From Brevirhabdus sp. (GTDB lineage Bacteria; Pseudomonadota; Alphaproteobacteria; Rhodobacterales; Rhodobacteraceae): a stretch of 63,576 bases of DNA. The stretch spans positions 1-63,576 of the forward strand of contig JAGXFH010000070.1 in NCBI GenBank assembly GCA_024637315.1. Direction: 5' to 3'. The notes below the pieces were generated by a model that was not told where the DNA came from, ran no database searches, and worked only from the letters and a program-made list of their open reading frames with translations. Shown piece by piece: positions 18,277 to 26,047 of the stretch (the first letter of the stretch is position 1; each line of letters starts with the position of its first letter). Position numbers and translations under genes: made by a program.

Positions 18277-19320
18277 ATGAAAGCCGCCGAGAAAGCCCTG
18301 GTCATCCACGCCGCTGGGGACCTGCGGATCGAGGATCAGCCATGTCCCGCCCCCGGCCCCGGCGAGGTCCGGGTGCGACTGGCCACGGGCGGTATCTGCG
18401 GCAGCGACCTGCATTATTACAACCATGGCGGCTTTGGCACGGTGCGCCTGAAAGAGCCGATGATCCTCGGCCACGAGGTCGCTGGTCATGTCGAGGCTTT
18501 GGGTGACGGCGTCGATACGTTCGCCATAGGCCAACTCGTAGCCATCTCTCCCTCGCGGCCTTGCGGCGCCTGCCGCTATTGCCGCGAAGGCATGCCCAAT
18601 CATTGCCTCGACATGCGGTTTTACGGCTCGGCCATGCCGTTCCCGCATATCCAGGGCGCGTTCCGTCAACGCCTCGTCGCCGATGCCGCGCAATGCATTC
18701 CGGCCGATGGCCTCACGCCGGGTGAGGCGGCAATGGCCGAACCCCTGGCGGTCTGCCTCCATGCCGTCCGGCAAGCGGGCGACCTTTTGGGTAAACGGGT
18801 CCTCGTCACCGGCTGCGGCCCGATCGGAGTCCTCGTCATTCTCGCCGCCCGCCGCGCCGGTGCGGCCGAGATCGTCGCCACCGACCTCTCCGATTTCACT
18901 CTCGACGCCGCCCATGCCGCCGGCGCCGATGCGGCGCTCAACATCGCCACCAGCCCCGACGCCCTGAACGGCTTTGATACTGACAAGGGCTATTTCGACA
19001 CCATGTTCGAATGCTCCGGCGCGGGCCCCGCGCTCGTCACCGGCATCCCCGCGCTCCGCCCCTCCGGCACGCTCATCCAGGTCGGCATGGGGGGCGACAA
19101 GACCGTGCCGATGCAGATGATCACCGCCAGGGAACTGACCCTAAAAGGCACCTTCCGCTTCCATTCCGAATTCGCCATCGCGGTCGAACTGATGCAAAAA
19201 CACCTGATCGACGTGACGTCGCTGATCACTCAAACGCTGCCGCTTGCCAGCGCCAGGGACGCCTTCGAGAAAGCCAATGATCGCAGCAGCGCGATGAAGG
19301 TCCAACTGGACTTCCACTGA
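18277..19320 (+). CDS. Zinc-dependent dehydrogenase, L-idonate 5-dehydrogenase-like
   Basis: A 347-residue medium-chain dehydrogenase. It shows the catalytic zinc motif GGICGSDLHYYNHGG, GHEVAGHV with the second His/Glu, four structural-zinc cysteines (CGACRYCREGMPNHC) and a Rossmann VTGCGPIGVLV. The HYYNHGGFGTVR segment after the catalytic Cys is typical of L-idonate 5-dehydrogenase (IdnD), which interconverts L-idonate and 5-ketogluconate. No gluconate or idonate transporter or kinase is adjacent, so the substrate remains an inference. ATG 18277 has AAAGGA upstream and is preferred to 18244. Confidence 0.82.
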   Translation: MKAAEKALVIHAAGDLRIEDQPCPAPGPGEVRVRLATGGICGSDLHYYNHGGFGTVRLKEPMILGHEVAGHVEALGDGVDTFAIGQLVAISPSRPCGACRYCREGMPNHCLDMRFYGSAMPFPHIQGAFRQRLVADAAQCIPADGLTPGEAAMAEPLAVCLHAVRQAGDLLGKRVLVTGCGPIGVLVILAARRAGAAEIVATDLSDFTLDAAHAAGADAALNIATSPDALNGFDTDKGYFDTMFECSGAGPALVTGIPALRPSGTLIQVGMGGDKTVPMQMITARELTLKGTFRFHSEFAIAVELMQKHLIDVTSLITQTLPLASARDAFEKANDRSSAMKVQLDFH

Positions 19321-19323
19321 CCG

Positions 19324-19346
19324 ATCATTTGTCTGAAAATATCCCC
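19324..19346 (-). repeat. Rhodobacteraceae-type intergenic element, copy A
   Basis: The reverse complement reads GGGGATATTTTCAGACAAAT and three further bases. It matches 48462-48484 on the plus strand at 22 of 23 positions. It lies just after the dehydrogenase stop. Weaker relatives are seen near 1126, 53165 and 59731. Confidence 0.6.
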
Positions 19347-19389
19347 GAGCGGAGCGCATGGCGGCGCGGCGAAGCCACGGTGCAACCCC

Positions 19390-20091
19390 TCAGAGCATGC
19401 GGATGACATCCTTGTCGATCGACAGCATGTAGCCCTTCCGCGCGATGTTCTTGATCAGTAGCTCGCTGACCATCTGGTTGCCCAGGGTGTCGCGCAACCG
19501 CTTGATACGTGTCGCCCCCGCCGCCTCGTCACAATCCACTGCGCTCCGCCCCGAAATCACCGCTTCGATCTCTGCCCCGGTCAGCACATCGTCGTCCATC
19601 CGCGCCTCGGCCAGAACCGACAGCGTCTCGATTGCCGCCTCGGTCAGCTTGAACTCCATGTTATTCAGATAGACCACCCGTTCGTCGCGGCTGATCAACA
19701 GCGAAGAGACCTGAATCCCCGACCGCTCAATCTCTCCCATCCGCCGGTTCAGCGAAATGATCGTCACCAGAAACACCAGCGCGGCCAGCAAAAGCGCCGT
19801 CGCGAACACCAGCAACACGAAGATCACCATCCGGTAGCTTGCCAGCACATCGGAAAACGCCGTGCCACTCTCGGCCAGAATCTCCAGAAGCTTGATCTCG
19901 GGCCCCGAGGTCAGGTCGTCATTCGCCACGAAGATCTGCTCGACCCGCGCATTGAACGCGTTGGCATCGGGCAGGTTCACAAACAGCAGAACAGCCGCGA
20001 TCAAGAGGATCACGACAATCGCCGCGATCCCGACAAAAACGATCCGCGCGCCGTTCCGGCTGTCAGTAACGGAGGAAAAATTTCCCAGCAT
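19390..20091 (-). CDS. Membrane-anchored winged-helix (Trans_reg_C-like) protein
   Basis: A 233-residue protein with two transmembrane helices (~16-39 and ~87-113) that enclose a ~45-residue periplasmic loop. A cytoplasmic C-terminal domain (~132-225) resembles the OmpR/PhoB winged helix: strands around RDERVVYLNNMEFKLTEAA, a helix bundle, then RIKRLRDTLGNQM as recognition helix and ARKGYML as the wing. This reverses the ToxR/CadC order, in which the DNA-binding domain is N-terminal. It is probably a one-component sensor-regulator acting from the membrane; signal and target are unknown. The small gene upstream overlaps its start by 29 bases, so the two are cotranscribed. Confidence 0.72.
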   Translation of the reverse strand: MLGNFSSVTDSRNGARIVFVGIAAIVVILLIAAVLLFVNLPDANAFNARVEQIFVANDDLTSGPEIKLLEILAESGTAFSDVLASYRMVIFVLLVFATALLLAALVFLVTIISLNRRMGEIERSGIQVSSLLISRDERVVYLNNMEFKLTEAAIETLSVLAEARMDDDVLTGAEIEAVISGRSAVDCDEAAGATRIKRLRDTLGNQMVSELLIKNIARKGYMLSIDKDVIRML

Positions 20092-20359
20092 TCTTTTCCC
20101 TTTGCGTCAGCCCGTCGCGCCCGAAGGTTGACATGACGGTCAGCAGATCCCAGCGCTCGGCGGCCAGCCGCGCGGCAGTCTCGGTCCGGGCGCGGCCCGG
20201 ATCGTCGCAGGCGGCGTCGCTTAGCTCGATCACACCATAATGCAGCCGAAGCGGGTTGTCTCGCTTGGCTTTGTAATCTGCAAAGCAGGCGGCAAAACCC
20301 GGCCCGGCAAGGCCGATCGTCAACAGTGCCGCAAGGGAAAGGGCGAATAGGTGTCTCAT
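20063..20359 (-). CDS. Small secreted protein of unknown function
   Basis: A 98-residue protein with a clear signal peptide (MRHLFALSLAALLTIGLAG, cleavage after GFA). Two mature cysteines (ACFADYK and DAACDDPG) could form a disulfide. The sequence YGVIELSDAACDD is followed by a helix rich in Ala and Arg. I do not recognise a family. ATG 20359 is preferred to 20395 because it starts the signal peptide cleanly. Its 3' end overlaps the start of the membrane winged-helix gene by 29 bases in another frame, which suggests coupling; it could supply or modulate the periplasmic signal for that regulator. Confidence 0.65.
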   Translation of the reverse strand: MRHLFALSLAALLTIGLAGPGFAACFADYKAKRDNPLRLHYGVIELSDAACDDPGRARTETAARLAAERWDLLTVMSTFGRDGLTQREKNAGKFFLRY

Positions 20360-20522
20360 GGTGCGAACGGTGCCGAAACCGCCCGCGATATTCAATAGCT
20401 GACCGTCGTCGCCCGTCTGATATCGGATAACAGGGCCGCGTTATTGCTTAGCGTCGGGTCGCCGATCAATCTGTTCTCATCAAGGCCGGAAACGCCCGGT
20501 CGCCCAGTCAAAGGACAGACCC

Positions 20523-21047
20523 ATGATGAAGCATTTGACAGCGGGGCTATTGTCACTCGGGATCGCGTTCGCAGGTGTGGCCGTCCCCAGCCAGGCCCGT
20601 GCCGACCAAGGCGACGTCGCGCTGATCGTCAGCAGTGCCATCGCGCTTTTCGCGCTCAAGGAAATACTCGAGGATGACTCGAAGAAGAAAAAAGCCAGCT
20701 CGCAGAATAAAAAACCCAACACGACCTACAGCAGCCGCAATGCACCCAAATACAACGGGCCGCCCTATGGCAAGGCCCATGGCCACTACAAGAACGGCAA
20801 GAGGGACCGTGCTGATTACTGGCGCGACAACCGCCTGGTCCCCGGCCAGTGTTTCTACCGCTATTCCGGGCGCGATGGGTTTCAGGGCGTCTTTGGCGAG
20901 CGCTGCATCGCCGGTGTGACCGGGTCGGCGCGCTACCTTCCTGACAACTGCCGCCGCTCTGACGGCAGGCAGTTCAGCCGCGCCCCCGCCTATGACGCAG
21001 CCTGTCTGCGCGCCCGCGGTTACCGAGTCGAGGCCCGGCGGCACTAG
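20523..21047 (+). CDS. Secreted basic protein of unknown function
   Basis: A 174-residue protein with a signal peptide (LTAGLLSLGIAFAGVAV, cleavage near SQARA). A hydrophobic stretch DVALIVSSAIALFALKEIL follows and may be a transmembrane anchor. The next segment is strongly basic (KKKKASSQNKK), and the C-terminal ~80 residues carry four cysteines (QCFYRY, ERCIAG, DNCRRS, AACLRARGY) that probably make two disulfides. I do not recognise a named family. It stands alone, with a strong terminator behind it. Confidence 0.7.
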   Translation: MMKHLTAGLLSLGIAFAGVAVPSQARADQGDVALIVSSAIALFALKEILEDDSKKKKASSQNKKPNTTYSSRNAPKYNGPPYGKAHGHYKNGKRDRADYWRDNRLVPGQCFYRYSGRDGFQGVFGERCIAGVTGSARYLPDNCRRSDGRQFSRAPAYDAACLRARGYRVEARRH

Positions 21048-21061
21048 CCGCCGGAGAGCAC

Positions 21062-21092
21062 CCGGCGCGCATTCCCAGCATTCGCGCGCCGG
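21062..21092. repeat. Perfect 9-bp inverted repeat after the secreted protein gene
   Basis: CCGGCGCGC and GCGCGCCGG are perfectly complementary around a 13-base spacer. It lies 15 bases after the stop codon and just before a T-run terminator, so it may add mRNA 3' protection. Confidence 0.5.
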
Positions 21093-21095
21093 ACT

Positions 21096-21132
21096 GGGGC
21101 GGAGGGCAGAGCAGGCCCCCGCCCCATTTTTT
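21096..21132 (+). terminator. Intrinsic terminator
   Basis: A GC-rich stem GGGGCGGAGGGC/GCCCCCGCCCC with a seven-base loop is followed by ATTTTTT. It ends the message of the 20523-21047 gene and insulates rnhB. Confidence 0.75.
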
Positions 21133-21433
21133 ATCTCCGCTTTGCGGTGCGGCGAATTTGACCCGTGTTAATGAAGATCGACCGAATCCGATTAGGGTGA
21201 TGAGTGCCGGAAGTCGGGTGAGTGAAGCAAGTATGCAGCTTCCGGCAACGTGTTGGTAAAGAGTGCCTTTCAATAGGTGTCGGACGCGCTGCCATTGGCG
21301 GCGCGTCCAATTGACCGGGCGATGGCCCGACAGGTGGGACGCCGGTCAACCGCCCGTGCCGAGTCGGCTGGCGCAGGCGCGCGCCGCCGAAATTCCCTGT
21401 TGCACCTTTGCCGGGTTCGCGGTTCCTTGCCGC
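21133..21433. other. 300-base leader before rnhB without a supported gene
   Basis: No convincing gene is visible. The stretch holds one GANTC site (21184-21188) and an AT-richer part around 21150-21270 that probably contains the rnhB-ccrM promoter. The rnhB frame is open back to 21263, but those residues do not resemble RNase HII. Confidence 0.5.
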
Positions 21434-22072
21434 ATGGCCAGACCGCTTCCCGATTTCAACCAAGAGACCCGCGCCCGCGCCGAGGGCCACGCCTATATCG
21501 TCGGCGTCGATGAGGTCGGCCGCGGTCCGCTCGCCGGCCCGGTGGTTGCCGCCGCCGTCCGGCTGGACCCCGCCCGTATCCCGGACGGGCTGAACGATTC
21601 CAAATGCCTCAGCCCTGCCCGTCGGCAATCGATCGCCGAGGTGCTCTGGCAGACAGCCGATGTCGCGATCGGGCAGGCCAGCGTGGCAGAGATCGACAGC
21701 CTCAACATCCTGCAGGCCGCGCTTCTGGCGATGAACCGCGCCGTCGCGGCGTTGACCAGGCCGGTCGATCACGTGCTGGTTGACGGCAACCGCGTACCGC
21801 CCGGACTTGAAGGTCGCGCGACATGCATCATCGGCGGCGACGCAAGATGCCTGTCGATTTCCGCAGCCTCGATCGTCGCCAAGATCTGGCGCGACAGGCT
21901 GATGGTGGATTTGGCGCAACAGCATCCCGGCTACGGCTGGGACCGCAATGCAGGCTATCCGACAAAAGAGCATCGCCTGGCGCTGCAAAATCTTGGGGCG
22001 ACCCCACACCATAGACGTTCGTTCCGGCCCGTGCACAATATCTTGTATCAAGACAAATCTATAAGTTACTGA
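21434..22072 (+). CDS. rnhB: Ribonuclease HII
   Basis: A 212-residue endonuclease that cuts the RNA strand of RNA-DNA hybrids and single ribonucleotides in DNA. The family motif VGVDEVGRGPLAGPVVAAAV with the Asp-Glu pair is near residue 20. LNDSKCLSP, the DHVLVDGNRVP aspartate and SAASIVAKIWRD follow in order. ATG 21434 gives the usual length, with MARPLPDF at the N-terminus. It precedes ccrM by 91 bases on the same strand, the arrangement known from Rhodobacterales, so it may share transcription with it. Confidence 0.95.
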   Translation: MARPLPDFNQETRARAEGHAYIVGVDEVGRGPLAGPVVAAAVRLDPARIPDGLNDSKCLSPARRQSIAEVLWQTADVAIGQASVAEIDSLNILQAALLAMNRAVAALTRPVDHVLVDGNRVPPGLEGRATCIIGGDARCLSISAASIVAKIWRDRLMVDLAQQHPGYGWDRNAGYPTKEHRLALQNLGATPHHRRSFRPVHNILYQDKSISY

Positions 22073-22109
22073 TTCAAAAAAGAATTTGACGGCGAATCAG
22101 CTTTGACTC
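22071..22109 (+). promoter_or_regulatory. ccrM: Three GANTC methylation sites in the ccrM leader
   Basis: GATTC (22071-22075), GAATC (22094-22098) and GACTC (22105-22109) lie within 39 bases just before ccrM. GANTC is the CcrM target itself. In Caulobacter, methylation of leader GANTC sites down-regulates ccrM, so the same feedback is likely here. Confidence 0.65.
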
Positions 22110-22130
22110 ATCTTGGTCCTCAACAGATGA

Positions 22131-23264
<1,134 letters not shown>

Positions 23265-23312
23265 CCGATGTTACCGCCGGTGCCTGTGGCCTGACACCAC
23301 GGCACGAACTGG

Positions 23313-23343
23313 CCCCGCTTTCCTCCGAAGGCGGGGCTTTTTT
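23313..23343 (+). terminator. Intrinsic terminator of ccrM
   Basis: A 10-bp stem CCCCGCTTTC/GAAGGCGGGG (one G-T pair) with a CTCC loop is followed by C and six T residues. It lies 48 bases after the ccrM stop. Confidence 0.85.
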
Positions 23344-23405
23344 CTGGCTGAAGCACCGATCGGCCGATCCACCCGCAGGACAGCAATTGCCGCGCCGGGC
23401 GACGG

Positions 23406-23861
23406 TCACTCGGCCGCGCTCAGATCGGCGATCAGTGTCCTCATTTCGGCGATCTCACGCTCTTGCGCGGCGATGATCTCATCAGCAAGCTGGCGCACCC
23501 GCGGATCGGTGATCTTCGCCCGCTTGCTGGTGAGGATGGCAATGGAATGATGTGGGATCATCGCTTCCATATAGTCGACATCGTCAACGGTGACCTGACT
23601 GCGCACCAACGCCAGCGCCGCGATAAACAGCACCACTGCAAACCCGTAAAGTCCAAGATTAAGATTTCGATTCCGATACATGCCCAGCATGAAGGTCAGC
23701 ATGACCACGATCATGGTGGCGGCCATCAATAACGACATGTAGGCTCTGGTCTCGCTCCAGAAGGCATGACTGACAATGTCGTAGCTGTTGAGATACATTA
23801 CCGCATACATCACGATCGTCGACGTTGCGATCATCAGTGCGAAGCGAATGTATTTCGTCAT
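23406..23861 (-). CDS. DUF305 membrane protein
   Basis: A 151-residue protein with three transmembrane helices (about 6-25, 42-61 and 70-87) followed by a DUF305 domain (PF03713) with the signature DYMEAMIPHHSIAILTSKRA and a Glu-rich final helix. DUF305 is a ferritin-like helical domain often found near copper or other metal resistance genes; its His/Met-rich helix suggests metal binding, but biochemistry is sparse. A GGGGGT site precedes ATG 23861. The gene is divergent from the three-gene secreted/outer-membrane set, with an FNR box 193 bases upstream of its start. Confidence 0.85.
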   Translation of the reverse strand: MTKYIRFALMIATSTIVMYAVMYLNSYDIVSHAFWSETRAYMSLLMAATMIVVMLTFMLGMYRNRNLNLGLYGFAVVLFIAALALVRSQVTVDDVDYMEAMIPHHSIAILTSKRAKITDPRVRQLADEIIAAQEREIAEMRTLIADLSAAE

Positions 23862-24053
23862 TTAATTACCCCCATTGCCAATTGGTCTTGATCCTACAAC
23901 CCGCCTCGGGCCGGATCGTTCCCAAGCTTCGCCCCGACCGTGGTCTGGACTCGATTTGCGGAACAGCGGATGCCCGTCATTGCAAACCGCCCTGTCGGGA
24001 TCGCCGGACGAAGCATCGCCTCAGGCGATCATCAGAAAGAAATTCTTTTCAGA

Positions 24054-24067
24054 TTGATACATATCAA
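24054..24067. promoter_or_regulatory. Perfect FNR/FnrL-type box
   Basis: TTGATACATATCAA matches the FNR consensus TTGAT-N4-ATCAA at every defined position. It lies in an AT-rich island, 53-66 bases before the ATG at 24120. If transcription starts near 24102 the box would be centred at about -41.5, the class II activating position; a TTTAGT at 24087-24092 could be the -10. FnrL in Rhodobacterales is an oxygen-labile activator. Confidence 0.75.
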
Positions 24068-24102
24068 TGTGAGAATATAGCAGCGCTTTAGTCACGATCT
24101 GC

Positions 24103-24128
24103 AAAGATGCATTACAAAGATGCATTAC
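24103..24128 (+). repeat. 13-bp perfect tandem duplication over the start codon
   Basis: AAAGATGCATTAC occurs twice, back to back (24103-24115 and 24116-24128). Each copy contains an ATG, at 24107 and 24120, in different frames. The second is in frame with the secreted protein; the first opens an unrelated short frame. The duplication therefore sits exactly where translation begins. Confidence 0.8.
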
Positions 24129-24932
24129 ATGGCGAACATCATGCAGATCTTTACCGGATCAAAGATCCCGACACTCAAGCAGACTGTGTCCGCGGTAGCT
24201 GTCTGCGCCCTTGTTGCGGGCGCGGCGGGCATTGCGACGACAAACACCTTCGTCGGCGCGGCGCTGGCGCAGGACGACGGCTCGGGCGGCCCAGACAACA
24301 GCCAGGGCAACCAGGGTGGACAAGGTCAGGGTAGCCAGGGCGGTCAATCCGGACAGGGCAATCAGGGCGGTCAGGAGGCTGGCCAAGGTGGCCCCGGAGA
24401 GGACTCCGATGGCAAGGGACCGCAAGCTGGCGGACCGTCCGATGACGGTAGCGGCGGCGGAAAGCCAGCCTGGGCGCAGGAAGGTATCCCGGAAGTGGAG
24501 CTTGGCCGCCTGAGCGTCGCCCGTTCCCCCGATCACGTGCTTCAGCGCGCACTGGACGAAGCAGTGGCAACGCTGACCGCCGAAATGGTGGATTTCTACA
24601 ATCTGCCGCTCGACGGGGCCGACGGCATCATCGACGAATTGTCCAACAATTGGGACAACATCACGATCTACGACTCGCCGCTGCAGAACCTGGCGCTGCT
24701 CAATGAGTTGCTTGAAGGGCAGCCAACCTCACTGACGGGTGTGACAAACGACACCGATACTCTGATGGCTGTGTTCCTGGGCGTGGCGTCCGACAAGACG
24801 GTTCCAATTTCGACCGACACGGTGATCGCCTTGACCACGATTCTGGGCGAGCCAATGTCCGAGGCCGATGCAGCTGCTCTGGCCGCCGATGCGGAATCCG
24901 TGCGGATCGCGGTCCTCGCCGGCCACGGCTGA
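24120..24932 (+). CDS. Secreted Gly/Gln-rich protein, paralogue A
   Basis: A 270-residue protein with a long signal peptide (hydrophobic core ~22-38, cleavage near ALAQ at 48-51). A low-complexity linker rich in Gly, Gln, Asp and Ser follows (~52-114), then a conserved C-terminal domain (~115-270) shared with the next gene. That domain contains GIPEVELGRL, RSPDHVL, FYNLPLD, DSPLQNLALL and FLGVASDKT. I do not recognise the family. Start choice is uncertain: ATG 24120, 24129 or 24141 are in frame and none has a good ribosome binding site. It is the first gene behind the FNR box and probably leads the set with paralogue B and the barrel protein. Confidence 0.75.
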   Translation: MHYMANIMQIFTGSKIPTLKQTVSAVAVCALVAGAAGIATTNTFVGAALAQDDGSGGPDNSQGNQGGQGQGSQGGQSGQGNQGGQEAGQGGPGEDSDGKGPQAGGPSDDGSGGGKPAWAQEGIPEVELGRLSVARSPDHVLQRALDEAVATLTAEMVDFYNLPLDGADGIIDELSNNWDNITIYDSPLQNLALLNELLEGQPTSLTGVTNDTDTLMAVFLGVASDKTVPISTDTVIALTTILGEPMSEADAAALAADAESVRIAVLAGHG

Positions 24933-24950
24933 TCGCGGATATTACCTGCG

Positions 24951-24976
24951 GGTCCGGGCCAGCACAGGCCCGGACC
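24951..24976 (+). repeat. Perfect 10-bp stem-loop between the two paralogues
   Basis: GGTCCGGGCC and GGCCCGGACC pair around AGCACA, 18 bases after the first paralogue's stop. No T-run follows, so it more likely stabilises the upstream message or lowers read-through than terminates. Confidence 0.55.
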
Positions 24977-25113
24977 AATGCCTCTGCGGCGAGTGGCGAC
25001 AAGCGTTCGCTCACGGCCCGGCACACTTACATCCGGGGCCTCGGTATGCCGATGGGCGGGGTTGGCCAGCGCACGAACTAGGTCTCTTTGACAGCGTATA
25101 AGGAAGAATTGGC

Positions 25114-25956
25114 ATGAATTTTTCGTACTCGAAAAAGGCTGGAGTCGGACTCCTCGCGGTTTCAGGCATCGCCCTCATGGCCTTGCAGCCGATTGGGGTC
25201 GCGACCAACGTCGGCACCATTCTTGCGGGAGCGGCGCACGCCGAAAGCCATACCGATCATGGTGGTGGCCAAGGTGGTGGCGACGATCACAGCCACGATG
25301 ACGGCGGATCTGATGACCATAGCCACGATGATGGCCCGGAAGATGATCACGATCATGCCGACGGCGGATCTGGCAAGGGCCCGAAGGCCGGGGCGGGTCA
25401 GGACGGCGGCAGTCAGGCCGGTTCAGGCCATGCTGGCGGTCAAGGCGGCAATGACGACGGCCAGGGCAGCAAGGGAGGATCCGGCAACCGCCCGGTCTGG
25501 GCTGGCGAAGGCATCCCGGAGGTGGAACTTGGTCGCCTGAATGTCGTACGGTCCCCGTCCCACGTCCTTGATCGCGCCTATGAAGAGGGCCTGGCTTCTT
25601 TCACCGCCAGTATGGCCGAGTTCTACAATCTTCCTCTGGACCAGGCGATCGCGAAACTGCGGACAGAGTTCGAGACTGCCGAGTTCATCGACTCACCTTT
25701 GCAGAACCTCGCGCTTCTGCGAGACGCGCTGGATGGTTCCTCGGTGCTGAACGATCTCGAAGAGGTTGAAAACACCAATGAGACCCTGATGGCGATGTTC
25801 CTTGGCACGGCCTCAGACAAGACGATCCCGATCACACCCGAAGCGGCGTATTCCGTTGCGCTGATTCTGGGATACGAACTGTCGCAGGCCTCTTCCACCG
25901 CGCTTGCCGCCGATGCCGAAGCGGTGCGTCAGGCGGTGCTGGAAGGACACGGTTGA
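25114..25956 (+). CDS. Secreted His/Asp-rich protein, paralogue B
   Basis: A 280-residue protein, paralogous to the gene before it. The signal peptide is ~1-44 (cleavage at AAHA-ES). Residues ~46-84 form a His/Asp-rich segment with three ten-residue units of the type DDHSHDDGxx, a likely divalent-metal-binding sequence. A Gly-rich linker (~85-125) leads to the conserved C-terminal domain (~126-280: GIPEVELGRL, RSPSHVL, FYNLPLD, DSPLQNLALL, FLGTASDKT). The A copy lacks the His repeats, so the two diverged mainly in the linker. GGAAG eight bases before ATG 25114 is a clear ribosome binding site. The location is periplasmic or extracellular. Function unknown. Confidence 0.8.
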   Translation: MNFSYSKKAGVGLLAVSGIALMALQPIGVATNVGTILAGAAHAESHTDHGGGQGGGDDHSHDDGGSDDHSHDDGPEDDHDHADGGSGKGPKAGAGQDGGSQAGSGHAGGQGGNDDGQGSKGGSGNRPVWAGEGIPEVELGRLNVVRSPSHVLDRAYEEGLASFTASMAEFYNLPLDQAIAKLRTEFETAEFIDSPLQNLALLRDALDGSSVLNDLEEVENTNETLMAMFLGTASDKTIPITPEAAYSVALILGYELSQASSTALAADAEAVRQAVLEGHG

Positions 25957-26047
25957 GGCAAGAATTGCGGGCAATGGCCGCAAGCTGTTAGGCGAAGCGG
26001 CAGACGCGGGTATCCTGGCAAAAAACTATTATATTGAGGACTTTATC

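Noticed and set aside
24107-24334. 75-codon frame from the first duplicated ATG
   Set aside because: Out of frame with the secreted protein, very basic and Cys/Gly/Arg-rich; best seen as a by-product of the 13-bp duplication.
25249-25365. CRISPR-like or satellite repeat
   Set aside because: The ~30-nt periodicity is the coding repeat of the His/Asp segment; there are no spacers of unique sequence.
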